Below are positions 24,960 through 34,195 of a stretch of 35,829 nucleotides of DNA, piece after piece (positions within the stretch are counted from its first letter, which is position 1; each line of letters begins with the position of its first letter). A program made the translations under genes and the position numbers. Origin of the DNA: Paludibacter jiangxiensis (GTDB lineage: Bacteria > Bacteroidota > Bacteroidia > Bacteroidales > Paludibacteraceae); assembly GCA_945897785.1 (NCBI GenBank), contig CAMDGD010000019.1, positions 1-35,829 on the forward strand, written 5' to 3'. The notes beneath the pieces are model-generated. The model did no database searches. It saw nothing but the letters and a program-made list of their open reading frames with translations, and was not told the origin of the DNA.

Positions 24960-25727
24960 CTATTGTTTTTCGATACCTGCTAATTCGCTATCAACTAAAA
25001 TGCGTCCACAATATTCGCAAACAATAATTTTTTTGCGTAAACGGATATCCAATTGTCTTTGTGCCGGAATCTTATTAAAACAACCTCCACAAGCATCTCG
25101 TTGCACATAAACAACTGCTAAGCCATTACGTGCATTTTTACGGATTCTTTTAAATGCAGTTAATAAGCGAGGTTCAATAAGCTCTTCAATGGCTTTAGCT
25201 CGTTCGCGCATCTTTTCTTCTTCTTGCTTTGTTTCAGAAACAATCTCGTCTAGCTCTGCCTTTTTTGCGGTAAGATCATCTTTTCTTTCATCTATAAAAA
25301 CCACAGCCTGCTCCAATTCTTCTTTTTTCTGTTTTGCACTAGCCGTAAACTCACCTATTTTCTTTTCTGCAAGTTCGATTTCCAATTTTTTAAATTCAAT
25401 TTCTTTAGATAAAAAATCAAATTCTCTATTATTTCTGACATTATTTTGTTGCTCTTCGTACTTTACTATAAGCATTTTAGCTTCATCTATCTCAATTTTC
25501 TTTCCGGCAATTTCAGCATCAACTTGAGCAATATCTGCTTTATTTTTTACTATACGAGTATCCAGACCGGCTATTTCATCTTCAAGATCTTGTACCTCTA
25601 AAGGCAACTCACCCCGTAGTATTTTAATCTTATCTATCTCTGAAGCAACTAATTGTAATTCGTACAACGCTTTTAATTTTTCCTCAATAGAAATTTCCTT
25701 AGTTTCTGTTGCTTTTTCCATATGCAT
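24960..25727 (-). CDS. Coiled-coil protein with C4 zinc ribbon (DUF164 family)
   Basis: A 255-aa protein with a long antiparallel-type coiled coil (about residues 15-185, rich in E/K/A/L heptads) and a C-terminal C4 zinc ribbon: C213-x2-C216 and C237-x2-C240. This is the layout of the family called C4-type zinc ribbon protein, whose studied members bind nucleic acid; the cellular role is unclear. ATG 25727 touches the stop of the Nif3-like gene; a second ATG at 25721 (MEKATETK) is equally possible. The gene pair with nif3 recurs in other phyla as I recall, suggesting a functional link. Confidence 0.92.
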   Translation of the reverse strand: MHMEKATETKEISIEEKLKALYELQLVASEIDKIKILRGELPLEVQDLEDEIAGLDTRIVKNKADIAQVDAEIAGKKIEIDEAKMLIVKYEEQQNNVRNNREFDFLSKEIEFKKLEIELAEKKIGEFTASAKQKKEELEQAVVFIDERKDDLTAKKAELDEIVSETKQEEEKMRERAKAIEELIEPRLLTAFKRIRKNARNGLAVVYVQRDACGGCFNKIPAQRQLDIRLRKKIIVCEYCGRILVDSELAGIEKQ

Positions 25728-26831
25728 TTAAAAATAATTTATCGGATTTGTATTAATCTCTGAAAATAGGAGTGCAAATTTAGGTAATTTTTTTGTTAGT
25801 TGGTCAAAAATTATCTCTTTTGTATATTGTTCTGATTCAAAATGGCCAATATCGGCTATTAGCAGCTTACCTTCGGCTAAAAAATAATCGTGGTATTTGA
25901 AGTCGGCAGAAATATATACATCAGCATTTGAGGCTATAGCCAACGAAAGTAAATCGGCACCACTACCGCCACATAAAGCTACTCGGCGCACTTTCTTACC
26001 CAATAGTGCGGTATGTTTTATTCGTTGTGAACCAAAAATAGTTTTAAGTTTCAGCAAGAAGGCATTTTCATCAAGCTCTTCGGGCAAATCGCCAATCATA
26101 CCGTAACCCACACCACTCCATGTATTTGCTAAGGCAATAAAATCAAAAGCCGGCTCTTCGTACGGATGATTGTCTAGTAACGCTTTAGTGACTTTTGCTT
26201 TAAGGTATGCAGGTATAATAATTTCTACCCGTTGTTCTGCTTCTGTATGCAACTTGCCAATATTACCTACAAATGGTTTTGTAGCGTCTCCGGCACGAAA
26301 AGTACCTTCGCCTGCCGTACTATAACTACAGCAATCATAGTTGCCTATTTGTCCGCCGCCAGCCTCAAATATAGCCATACGCAGTTTGTCTGCATAAGCA
26401 GTTGGCACAAAGGCAATAAGTTTAACTAAAGCATCTGTTTTGGTTTGCAACACGCGGGTGTTTAGTAAGCCAATCTTTTCTGCCATTCGGAAGCTAACAC
26501 CACCCTTTGCACAGTCCAAATTAGTATGAGCAGCGTAAATGGCAATTTTATTTTCTATGGCTAATATAACACATCGTTCAACAGCATTGCGTCCGGTAAC
26601 TGATTTTAATCCTTTAAATACTAAGGGATGGTGCGACACAATCATATTGCACGATTTATCCAACGCCTCTTGTATAATTTCTTCGGTAATATCAATGGTT
26701 AGTAAAGCACCACTTACTTCCATTGTTCGTTTGCCAATAAGTAATCCTGAATTGTCGTAACTTTCTTGCAGCGCTAATGGAGCTAATGCTTCTATTGCAT
26801 GACAAATATCGTGTACGGTAATTTTTTTCAT
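25728..26831 (-). CDS. Nif3-like dinuclear metal centre protein (DUF34)
   Basis: A 367-aa Nif3/YbgI family protein (annotated GTP cyclohydrolase 1 type 2 by some databases); forms a toroidal hexamer with two metals per subunit. Metal ligands: IVSHHPLVFKG near the start, AAHTNLD after it, and the C-terminal DIGHFESEQY. A middle insert (about residues 125-225), including GAGGQIGNYDCCSY-like sequence, is the PII-like domain of the long form. Start chosen at ATG 26831 (MKKITVHDIC); the frame stays open to 26906 but this adds a non-conserved hydrophobic leader. Despite its name the family is not a nitrogen-fixation gene. Translationally coupled to the zinc-ribbon gene. Confidence 0.93.
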   Translation of the reverse strand: MKKITVHDICHAIEALAPLALQESYDNSGLLIGKRTMEVSGALLTIDITEEIIQEALDKSCNMIVSHHPLVFKGLKSVTGRNAVERCVILAIENKIAIYAAHTNLDCAKGGVSFRMAEKIGLLNTRVLQTKTDALVKLIAFVPTAYADKLRMAIFEAGGGQIGNYDCCSYSTAGEGTFRAGDATKPFVGNIGKLHTEAEQRVEIIIPAYLKAKVTKALLDNHPYEEPAFDFIALANTWSGVGYGMIGDLPEELDENAFLLKLKTIFGSQRIKHTALLGKKVRRVALCGGSGADLLSLAIASNADVYISADFKYHDYFLAEGKLLIADIGHFESEQYTKEIIFDQLTKKLPKFALLFSEINTNPINYF

Positions 26832-26871
26832 TGAAAGATATTGTTTTTTAAAACACAAATATATAAAAATA

Positions 26872-27612
26872 CTAGTAATTAAGTAATTGTGCGGCTTCTT
26901 TGTCAAAATAATAGTCCAATGCTCCCTTCGTATCTAGTATTTTAGTTACCGGATAGTTCGCTGATGCTGGCGAAAGATGAACGAGTTCTACAAGTTTTTT
27001 TGCTTTACTGCTTCCGGTTACAAGCAAGACAATATGCTTACTGTTACAAATGGTTTTAAGGGTTAGCGTAATTCGTTTCTGCCCAGTTATAGGATGTTCT
27101 GATGGTTCACAAAGTTTTCTCGATTGCATTATATCCTGTTGATTTGGAAAGATACTAGCAGTATGACCGTCATCACCCATTCCCAATACAATTAAGTCGA
27201 AGGTGGGTATACCATCTTTTTTAGGTAACTGATTATTAATTAGTTGTGCATATCGAACAGCTTCATCGGCAGGATTATTTTCGCCACGAATCCGTTCTAT
27301 TTGTGTTTCTGATAAAGCAATATAATCGAACAGTAGTGCCTTTGCCGTGCCATAATTACTTTCGGTATCACCAATAGGAACACACCGTTCATCTACCCAA
27401 TAAAACCTAAATACACCCCAGGGCATAATTTTTTGGTATTTATTAACGAGAATTGCGAATAACAAATTTGGGGTGCTTCCTCCCGATATAGCAATAAAAA
27501 GCTGTTGTTTAAGTTTTTGTTTTTCTACAGCCATCGTGTATAGCTGTAAAGCTAATGCTTCTGCTGTTTGTTCGTTTGTTGAAAAAATGTGTAAGTTAGC
27601 TTGCGTCATCAT
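26872..27612 (-). CDS. pgl: 6-phosphogluconolactonase
   Basis: Hydrolyses 6-phosphogluconolactone made by Zwf in the oxidative pentose phosphate pathway. The 246-aa protein has AISGGSTPNLLF (41-52), FYWVDERCVP (70-79) and GMGDDGHTASIFP (144-156), the diagnostic family motifs of the DevB/SOL type. The start overlaps the end of zwf by 17 nt (27596-27612), so translation is coupled. ATG 27609 is an alternative start. Confidence 0.96.
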   Translation of the reverse strand: MMTQANLHIFSTNEQTAEALALQLYTMAVEKQKLKQQLFIAISGGSTPNLLFAILVNKYQKIMPWGVFRFYWVDERCVPIGDTESNYGTAKALLFDYIALSETQIERIRGENNPADEAVRYAQLINNQLPKKDGIPTFDLIVLGMGDDGHTASIFPNQQDIMQSRKLCEPSEHPITGQKRITLTLKTICNSKHIVLLVTGSSKAKKLVELVHLSPASANYPVTKILDTKGALDYYFDKEAAQLLNY

Positions 27613-29143
27613 TCTTTGGTTTAAATATTGGACTCCATTTTACCAGTTTGTTTCCATATAGAGCTTCAGCTGCTACAGGCCCCCAGCTACCACAGTCGTA
27701 CAAATACAAGGGCAAATCTACTTCATTTTTAAAGGCATCCAAAATGGGGTCGATAAACTTCCAACTAAGCATTAAGGCATCTGTACGGGGGTATAGGGTT
27801 GAATCGCCAAGCATGCAATCTAACAACAAACGCTCATAAGCTTCGGGTATTTTTGATTCACTAAGGTTGGCATAGTTAAAATTCATCAATACATTTTGTA
27901 CTTTATATCCGCCTCCGGGTTTTTTCATACCAAAACAAATACTTACACTTTCGTTGGGCTGAATGCGAAGAATAATCATATTAGCCGATTTTTCTAAACA
28001 ACGCTGTTTAAAAAGCTGCAATGGTGCTGGTTTTAAATGTAAAACAACTTCAGTTACTCTTTCCGGCAACTGTTTTCCTGTACTTAAATAAAAAGGGACA
28101 TCGCTCCATCGCCAGTTATCGATAAAAAGTTTTAAAGCACAAAAGGTTTCTGTTTTCGAATTTTCCGGCACACCCTCTTCTTGTAAATAGCCTTTAATTA
28201 TCTCTCCGTTTACTACTGTTTCTTGGTATTGTCCTCTAACCACATAGTTTTTTACTTCTTGAGTGGCTATTGGTCGCAATGCCCTAAAAACTTTAGCCTT
28301 TTCTTCGTGTATTGATTCCGGGTCAAAGTTAACCGGAGGTTCCATAGCTACAACGGCTAATAGTTGCAACAAATGGTTTTGTATCATATCACGAATGGCA
28401 CCCGAAGTATCGTAATATCCTCCACGACTGCCTACTCCAATGTCTTCGGCAGATATTATCTCAACTTTTTCTATATATTTTCGGTTCCATAAGGGTTCAA
28501 AAAAACTATTTGCAAAACGAGTAACGGTAATATTTTGTACCGTTTCCTTACCTAAGTAGTGATCTATTCTAAAAATCTGTGCTTCTTTGTATGCTTGATG
28601 CAACTTGCTGTCAAGGTCTAAAGCTGTTTGATAGCTATAGCCAAAGGGTTTTTCTACAATCACTCTTTTCCATCCATGGGCTTCTTTTGTTAATCCATAA
28701 GCATATAGATTTGTCGAAACTGTATCGTATAAAAAAGGTGGAATGGAATAATAGTAGATATAATTATGGGGTATTTGCAAGGTATCGGCTAAACCGTTTA
28801 ATCGTTGCTTGAGTAGTTCAAAATCATCTTTCTGTTGATTATTAACTCGCTGATAGTATGTTTTCTGAATAAAAGCGGCTGCTTTTTCTTCCATTAAAGC
28901 ATTGCTAATTTTTTTTGACTTACGAAGCATCTCGTCAACACTATCTCTAAAGCTCATGTCATCAACAGCCTTACTTCCTATTCCTAAAACAGCAAACTCT
29001 TGTGGCAAAAGATTATCAACATATAGCTCAAAAAGCGCCGGCATAAGCTTTCGTTTGCATAAATCTCCATTTGATCCAAAGATTACAATAATTTGAGGGT
29101 CAATTTTATTACTAATAAAACTGTTTTGATTGGCACTGTTCAT
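27596..29143 (-). CDS. zwf: Glucose-6-phosphate 1-dehydrogenase
   Basis: Oxidises glucose 6-phosphate to 6-phosphogluconolactone, giving NADPH. The 515-aa protein has the coenzyme-binding FGSNGDLCKRKL (22-33), EKPFG (164-168) and the active-site RIDHYLGKETVQN (192-204) with its catalytic His and Lys. The coenzyme loop reads GSNGDL rather than the common GASGDL; this is a mild variation. It is upstream of and overlaps pgl. The third gene of the oxidative branch (gnd) is not in the window. Confidence 0.97.
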   Translation of the reverse strand: MNSANQNSFISNKIDPQIIVIFGSNGDLCKRKLMPALFELYVDNLLPQEFAVLGIGSKAVDDMSFRDSVDEMLRKSKKISNALMEEKAAAFIQKTYYQRVNNQQKDDFELLKQRLNGLADTLQIPHNYIYYYSIPPFLYDTVSTNLYAYGLTKEAHGWKRVIVEKPFGYSYQTALDLDSKLHQAYKEAQIFRIDHYLGKETVQNITVTRFANSFFEPLWNRKYIEKVEIISAEDIGVGSRGGYYDTSGAIRDMIQNHLLQLLAVVAMEPPVNFDPESIHEEKAKVFRALRPIATQEVKNYVVRGQYQETVVNGEIIKGYLQEEGVPENSKTETFCALKLFIDNWRWSDVPFYLSTGKQLPERVTEVVLHLKPAPLQLFKQRCLEKSANMIILRIQPNESVSICFGMKKPGGGYKVQNVLMNFNYANLSESKIPEAYERLLLDCMLGDSTLYPRTDALMLSWKFIDPILDAFKNEVDLPLYLYDCGSWGPVAAEALYGNKLVKWSPIFKPKNDDAS

Positions 29144-29264
29144 AGTAGATACATTGAGTTTTAACGATGATTTTGGTTTACAACAATAGTCTCTTGCAAG
29201 TATAATGCTTTATATCCGATGTAGTGATCTTCAGAATTGTTTTTACAAAAATAGCTCAAAAATA

Positions 29265-29295
29265 TTTGGTTGTAACAAAAAAGTGATTACTTTTG
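29265..29295 (+). promoter_or_regulatory. Bacteroidota-type promoter of tRNA-Pro
   Basis: TTTG (29265-29268), 19 nt, TACTTTTG (29288-29295): a full match to the TTTG-N19-TAnnTTTG consensus. The tRNA begins 14 nt after it. Confidence 0.78.
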
Positions 29296-29308
29296 CATCC
29301 GATTTACA

Positions 29309-29383
29309 CGGGGTGTAGCGCAGTCCGGTTAGCGCACCTGCTTTGGGAGCAGGGGGTCGTGGGTTCGAATCCCGCTACCCCGA
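29309..29383 (+). tRNA. tRNA-Pro (anticodon UGG)
   Basis: A 75-nt cloverleaf by hand: acceptor CGGGGTG / TACCCCG with one G-U, D-stem GCGC/GCGC, anticodon stem CCTGC/GCAGG with loop TTTGGGA (anticodon TGG), T-stem GTGGG/CCCGC with loop TTCGAAT, discriminator A. CCA is not encoded (next bases are CAA). Confidence 0.95.
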
Positions 29384-29387
29384 CAAT

Positions 29388-29418
29388 AAAAAGGATGTCA
29401 TCACGGCATCCTTTTTTT
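29388..29418 (+). terminator. Terminator after tRNA-Pro
   Basis: AAAAAGGATG (29388-29397) pairs with CATCCTTTTT (29407-29416), 9-nt loop, followed by further T. It separates the tRNA from hemW, whose ATG is 24 nt on; hemW then needs read-through or its own promoter. Confidence 0.88.
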
Positions 29419-29442
29419 GTTTTATTACATATAATACAATCC

Positions 29443-30573
29443 ATGGCTGGAATTTACATACATATTCCATTTTGCAAAAGCCGATGTACTTATTGCAACT
29501 TCTACTCTACCACTAATTTATCTCTTTTGGATGAGTTGGTTAATGCCATTTGTAAGGAAATGTGTACACAGATGCCTTATATTGTTAACGAAACTATCGA
29601 AACCATCTATTTTGGTGGTGGAACGCCTTCCCTTTTGAAAGAAAAGCATTTTATTGCTCTTTTTGAACAACTATCAAAATTATACAATATCAGCAATAAG
29701 GCTGAGATTACCTTGGAGGCAAATCCGGATGATTTGTCTATCGACTATATTCAACTGCTAAAGCGCTTTCCTTTTAATAGAATTAGTATCGGAATTCAGA
29801 GTTTTATCAACAAAGAACTCAAACTTATCAACAGAAGACATTCCGCAATTCAAGCCTTGGAAGCCGTTAGTCTTTGTCAACAACATGGTTTTGAGAATAT
29901 TAGTGTTGATTTAATTTATGGATACCCTTCGCAACTTACCAACAACTTATCAACAAGCATAGATAAACTACTGTCTATCAGACCTAAACATATTTCAGCA
30001 TACCTGCTTTCTTACGAAAAAAGCACTGCGTTGTATCAGCAACTGATTCGACATGAAATTTCAGAAATTAATGAAGAAACAGCTCGAGAAATGTACAAAA
30101 TGTTGCATAATAAACTTACAAAGGCAGGGTATATTGCTTATGAAATATCAAACTTTGCACTTCCTGGTTTCGAATCCAAACACAATAGTGCTTATTGGGC
30201 AGGAAAGCATTATTTAGGTCTGGGTCCAGCGGCGCACTCCTATAATGGAAGTACCAGAAAATGGAATGTGTCCAATCTAAATACTTACCTTAATGGCATA
30301 AAGCATAATACAGAAATCGCTACCCTAGAAACTTTAACTGAAAAAGAAAAGTATAACGAATATTTGCTTACAGCTTTACGAACAAATCAAGGCATATCAA
30401 TAGAGTTTCTCGTGCAACATTTTGGACAAGAAAGGATGCAATTATTAAAGAATCAATCCCTTAGATATATTAATAATGGTTTGTTAGCCGTTTCAGGAAA
30501 CTCTCTCCGTTTAACACTTGATGGGTTTTTGATTTCAGATAACATCATTGCTGATTTAATGTGGATTGATTAA
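29443..30573 (+). CDS. hemW: Radical SAM heme chaperone HemW
   Basis: A 376-aa radical SAM protein of the HemN-like group now thought to carry heme to target proteins rather than to act as coproporphyrinogen oxidase. MAGIYIHIPF leads into C11-x3-C15-x2-C18 followed by F20, the pattern of HemW; it lacks the fourth cysteine of true HemN. TIYFGGGTPSLL and ISIGIQSF follow, and the C-terminal HemN domain is present. Start chosen at ATG 29443; the frame is open upstream through the tRNA and terminator, which cannot be coding. No own promoter was recognised. Confidence 0.94.
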   Translation: MAGIYIHIPFCKSRCTYCNFYSTTNLSLLDELVNAICKEMCTQMPYIVNETIETIYFGGGTPSLLKEKHFIALFEQLSKLYNISNKAEITLEANPDDLSIDYIQLLKRFPFNRISIGIQSFINKELKLINRRHSAIQALEAVSLCQQHGFENISVDLIYGYPSQLTNNLSTSIDKLLSIRPKHISAYLLSYEKSTALYQQLIRHEISEINEETAREMYKMLHNKLTKAGYIAYEISNFALPGFESKHNSAYWAGKHYLGLGPAAHSYNGSTRKWNVSNLNTYLNGIKHNTEIATLETLTEKEKYNEYLLTALRTNQGISIEFLVQHFGQERMQLLKNQSLRYINNGLLAVSGNSLRLTLDGFLISDNIIADLMWID

Positions 30574-30623
30574 CAATTTTTATCCCTCATAATATTGGTC
30601 CTGAATTTTTCGGTAAAAAAAAG

Positions 30624-30631
30624 TATCTTTG
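30624..30631 (+). promoter_or_regulatory. Bacteroidota -7 element for the PorE-like gene
   Basis: TATCTTTG, 25 nt upstream of ATG 30657. The -33 box is not clear. Confidence 0.45.
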
Positions 30632-30656
30632 TTGCCGGTAGAAAAACGATATTTCA

Positions 30657-32654
30657 ATGCGAATTAGAATACTCATATTAATTACACTATTACTCAGCAT
30701 GTTGGCGCTTTCTTCCTGCAGCCTTTCTCGTCGCTTAAAAAAGGCTGACATGAAATATGAGATTGGCGAATATGCAACTGCTGCTGTTATTTACAAAAGA
30801 ATTTTACCTAGAATTCCCCTTAAAGAAAAAGACCTTATTGCTGATGTTTCGGCAAAAATGGGTAACTGCTATCGTTTAATCAATCTAAATGTTAAGGCTG
30901 AGGGAGCATATCGCAAAGCCCTTCGTGGAAACATTGCCGACAGTACTGCATATCTTTACTACGGCGAGGTGCTACGAAAAACTAAACGGTACAGTGAAGC
31001 CCGGAATTTATACCAGAAATTTTTAAGCTACGATGCCGAAAATGATTGGGCAAAAAACGGCATCTTTTCTTCAGAAAACGCTAAAAAATGGGAAAAGGCA
31101 AAAAGTCCTTTTGTGGTAAAAGTTGCCAGTGAACTAAATTCCAGACGAAGCGAATTTTGTCCTGTAGTTGACGAAGACGGCAGTACCGTTTATTTCAGTT
31201 CATCGCGCGAAAATCCTGCAACAGGAAACAAAACAAGTAAAATCACGGGACTAAGAAACAACGATATATTTATTGCAAAAAAGAATATTTCCGGCAAATG
31301 GGAGAAGCCTATTCCTTTAGGAGAAGAGATTAATACTGAATTTGACGAGGGTTGTTGCTGTTTCTCTTCCGACGGTAAAACGATGTTTTTTACTCGTGCA
31401 CGCTATGTTCCGGGAGTAAGTTTAGGTGCCGAAATCTATTATTCTCAACGGGTGGGTGGCGAATGGACAGAGCCAAAAAAAATCACTATCATCAACGATA
31501 GCTCAAAGTCGGTTGCGCATCCAGCTATCTCGCCCGATAATCGGTATCTGTATTTTGTTTCGGATATGCGTGGCGGTTTTGGAGGCAAAGACCTATGGCG
31601 CTCAATGCGTATTAATGATGCAGAATGGGGTCCGCCGGAGAACTTAGGTAGTGATGTAAACACTTCAGGAGACGAAATGTTTCCTTCGTTTAAGAGCGAT
31701 GGCTCCTTGTATTTTTCATCGAATGGATTACCGGGTTTTGGTGGATTAGATATCTTTAAAGCCAACATAATAGAAAACAACTATGCAGATACGCTTGCCT
31801 GGACGGTGAAGAATATGCTCATGCCTATCAACTCTAGCGAGGATGATTTTGGTATTAGTTTTAAAGGAAATACCGATAACGGTTATTTTTCATCTAACCG
31901 AAATGAACCTAAAGGGTACGATAAAATTTATTCCTTTGAGGTTCCAGTTGTTGAGTACACGGTTGAAGGTAAAGTAATTGATAGTAATAAAGAGCCTATA
32001 TCTGATGCAATTATCCGAATAATTGGCGATAATGGTTCTAATGCCAAAATAAGGGTAAAAAAAGATGGTTCGTACTCATACAAGCTTGAAAAAGAAGTTA
32101 ATTATATTATGCAAGCTACAGCTCGTGGACATATTAACGAAAAAAATAATATTGCTACTTTTGACAGTAAAAACACCAAAATAACAAATCTGAACTTTAG
32201 ACTTGCTGCAATAGGAAAACCTGTTAATATCGACAATATCTTTTACGAATTTGGAAAGTTTACTCTCTCCCCTCAATCCGAAGAGGCTTTAAAAGGATTG
32301 GTTAAAATGCTAGAAGATAATCCACATATCACTATAGAAATTGGCGCACATACCGATATGGTTGGTACAACTGAATCGAATGCTATTTTATCAACCAAAC
32401 GAGCAGAATCGGTGGTTGAGTTCTTAGTATCTTCAGGCATTGAAAGAGAACGACTTGATGCCAAGGGCTATGGCAAATCGAAACCGGTTGTTGTAGATGC
32501 TGAAATGGCTCTACTACACGATTTTATGAAAGAAGGGGATGTATTAAACGAACCGTTTATATTAAAACTTACTGAACCACAAAAAGAGATTGCCAATAAG
32601 ATCAACCGTCGTACCGAGTTTATGGTACTTAAAACTACTTATAAGATGTATTAA
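30657..32654 (+). CDS. PorE-like TPR/beta-propeller/OmpA-domain lipoprotein
   Basis: A 665-aa lipoprotein with signal peptide and lipobox (LALSSC, C21). Domains in order: TPR-like helices (about 30-150), a PD40/WD40-type propeller (about 160-425; repeated FSSDGKTMFF and ISPDNRYLYFVSD units), a carboxypeptidase-regulatory-like domain (about 430-515; EGKVIDSNKEPISDAIIRI), and an OmpA C-terminal peptidoglycan-binding domain (about 525-660; IEIGAHTDMVGT). This is the exact architecture of PorE of the type IX secretion system, which anchors the PorK/N ring to peptidoglycan. Paralogues with the same layout exist, so PorE itself is not certain. No other por genes are in the window. Confidence 0.9.
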   Translation: MRIRILILITLLLSMLALSSCSLSRRLKKADMKYEIGEYATAAVIYKRILPRIPLKEKDLIADVSAKMGNCYRLINLNVKAEGAYRKALRGNIADSTAYLYYGEVLRKTKRYSEARNLYQKFLSYDAENDWAKNGIFSSENAKKWEKAKSPFVVKVASELNSRRSEFCPVVDEDGSTVYFSSSRENPATGNKTSKITGLRNNDIFIAKKNISGKWEKPIPLGEEINTEFDEGCCCFSSDGKTMFFTRARYVPGVSLGAEIYYSQRVGGEWTEPKKITIINDSSKSVAHPAISPDNRYLYFVSDMRGGFGGKDLWRSMRINDAEWGPPENLGSDVNTSGDEMFPSFKSDGSLYFSSNGLPGFGGLDIFKANIIENNYADTLAWTVKNMLMPINSSEDDFGISFKGNTDNGYFSSNRNEPKGYDKIYSFEVPVVEYTVEGKVIDSNKEPISDAIIRIIGDNGSNAKIRVKKDGSYSYKLEKEVNYIMQATARGHINEKNNIATFDSKNTKITNLNFRLAAIGKPVNIDNIFYEFGKFTLSPQSEEALKGLVKMLEDNPHITIEIGAHTDMVGTTESNAILSTKRAESVVEFLVSSGIERERLDAKGYGKSKPVVVDAEMALLHDFMKEGDVLNEPFILKLTEPQKEIANKINRRTEFMVLKTTYKMY

Positions 32655-32722
32655 TTTTTTATCAATAGATTTGCTTATTTCTTATAATAGAAATCGATAG
32701 TAATTTTCATAAAACACTCGCC

Positions 32723-33517
32723 ATGCAACAATATTTAGATCTTTTACAACGAATTCTTACCGAAGGACAAAAAAAAGAAGATCGTACCGGAACTGGTACT
32801 ATTAGTGTATTTGGACATCAAATGCGATTTAATTTAAGTGAGGGTTTCCCTGTGCTTACGACTAAGAAACTTCATTTAAAATCGATAATTTACGAATTAT
32901 TGTGGTTTATTCAAGGTGATACTAACACAAAGTATTTACAAGATAATGGGGTGCGCATTTGGAACGAATGGGCTGATGAAAACGGTGATCTTGGTCATAT
33001 ATATGGTTATCAGTGGCGTTCATGGCCCGATTATACAGGTGGCTCAATTGATCAACTAACCGAAGTTATCAATACAATAAAACAAAATCCTGATTCACGA
33101 AGAATGATTGTAAGTTCATGGAATGTTGCCGATTTGCCAAATATGAACCTCCCTCCTTGTCATGCTTTTTTTCAATTCTATGTGGCAAATGGTAAAGTAA
33201 GTTTGCAGTTATACCAACGAAGTGCCGATGTTTTTTTGGGAGTTCCTTTTAATATTGCTTCCTATGCATTATTGTTACAAATGGTAGCTCAAGTAACTAA
33301 CTTACAGGCTGGCGATTTTATTCATACCCTTGGCGATGCTCATATCTACCTAAACCATATAGAACAAGTTAAGCTTCAACTAAGTAGAAATACCTTGAAC
33401 TTACCCAAAATGCATATTAATCCGAATAAAAAATCAATCTTCGATTTTGAATATGCTGATTTTGATTTACAAAACTACGATGCTCATCCACACATTAAAG
33501 GGGATGTATCTATTTAA
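32723..33517 (+). CDS. thyA: Thymidylate synthase
   Basis: Methylates dUMP to dTMP using methylenetetrahydrofolate, which becomes dihydrofolate. At 264 aa, exactly the length of E. coli ThyA, with the nucleophile at C146 ([10 protein letters not shown]) as in E. coli. DRTGTGT (20-26), YGYQWRSW (94-101) and [18 protein letters not shown] are intact. folA follows by 109 nt on the same strand, so the dihydrofolate made is recycled next door. Confidence 0.98.
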   Translation: MQQYLDLLQRILTEGQKKEDRTGTGTISVFGHQMRFNLSEGFPVLTTKKLHLKSIIYELLWFIQGDTNTKYLQDNGVRIWNEWADENGDLGHIYGYQWRSWPDYTGGSIDQLTEVINTIKQNPDSRRMIVSSWNVADLPNMNLPPCHAFFQFYVANGKVSLQLYQRSADVFLGVPFNIASYALLLQMVAQVTNLQAGDFIHTLGDAHIYLNHIEQVKLQLSRNTLNLPKMHINPNKKSIFDFEYADFDLQNYDAHPHIKGDVSI

Positions 33518-33626
33518 TGCGTGTTTTATAAATGTTAAACTTTGTTTAGAAATGCAATTTCTTATACTGCGAAATCGTCTTTCAAGTTACCTTTAATTTT
33601 TAATTATTCATTTATTATATTGTATT

Positions 33627-34118
33627 ATGTGTAAAACTTCAATTATTGCGGCGGTGGCTAAAAATCAGGCTATTGGAAAAAACAATGGGCTTTTATGTCA
33701 CATCCCGGGTGATTTAAAAAGGTTCAAAGAACTAACAACAAATCATGCTGTTATTATGGGGCGTCATACATTCGAATCTTTACCCAAAAGACCTTTGCCA
33801 AATCGAAAAAACATTATTATCACAACCCTTCCGGAACATATTGTTGATGGTTGTTTTCCGGCTGACTCAGTTGAAGATGCCTTGGAATTAGCAGGTAAAG
33901 AAGATGAGGTTTTTATTATAGGAGGAGGTTCTATATACAAACAAACCATCAATATAGCAGATAAGATGTACCTTACCTTAATTCATCAAGACATGGAAGG
34001 CGATACTTTTTTTCCTGATATTGATTATACACAATGGAAAGAGGTATTTAGAGAAGATCATAAGGCATCCGATGACTGTCCTTATGATTTTTCATTTGTC
34101 AATTACGAACGAATATAA
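33627..34118 (+). CDS. folA: Dihydrofolate reductase
   Basis: Reduces dihydrofolate to tetrahydrofolate with NADPH. The 163-aa protein has AAVAKNQAIGKNN (8-20), the acidic active-site residue D29 in HIPGDLKRFKE, MGRHTFESLP (44-53), and IIGGGSIY. One change: the usually conserved Trp two residues before the HIPGDL segment is C24 here (codon TGT in place of TGG). All else looks functional. A hairpin terminator follows 22 nt after the stop. Confidence 0.95.
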   Translation: MCKTSIIAAVAKNQAIGKNNGLLCHIPGDLKRFKELTTNHAVIMGRHTFESLPKRPLPNRKNIIITTLPEHIVDGCFPADSVEDALELAGKEDEVFIIGGGSIYKQTINIADKMYLTLIHQDMEGDTFFPDIDYTQWKEVFREDHKASDDCPYDFSFVNYERI

Positions 34119-34140
34119 CAAATCGGCAATAGTTAAACAA

Positions 34141-34171
34141 AAAAGGAGAAGTTTTATGCTTCTCCTTTTTT
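34141..34171. terminator. Terminator between folA and the converging IMPDH gene
   Basis: AAAAGGAGAAG (34141-34151) pairs with CTTCTCCTTTT (34159-34169), 7-nt loop, followed by more T. A-rich and T-rich sides allow termination in both directions; it lies 22 nt after folA and 25 nt after the IMPDH stop. Confidence 0.9.
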
Positions 34172-34195
34172 TATCCATATCAAGACAACTATCTT

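Noticed and set aside
24837-24983. Short reading frame (48 codons) after an AAGGAG-like sequence
   Set aside because: It runs through the terminator hairpin and into the antisense of the zinc-ribbon gene; no protein-like character.
29293-29442. Upstream extension of hemW
   Set aside because: It would cover the tRNA and its terminator; homology begins at MAGIYIHIPF.
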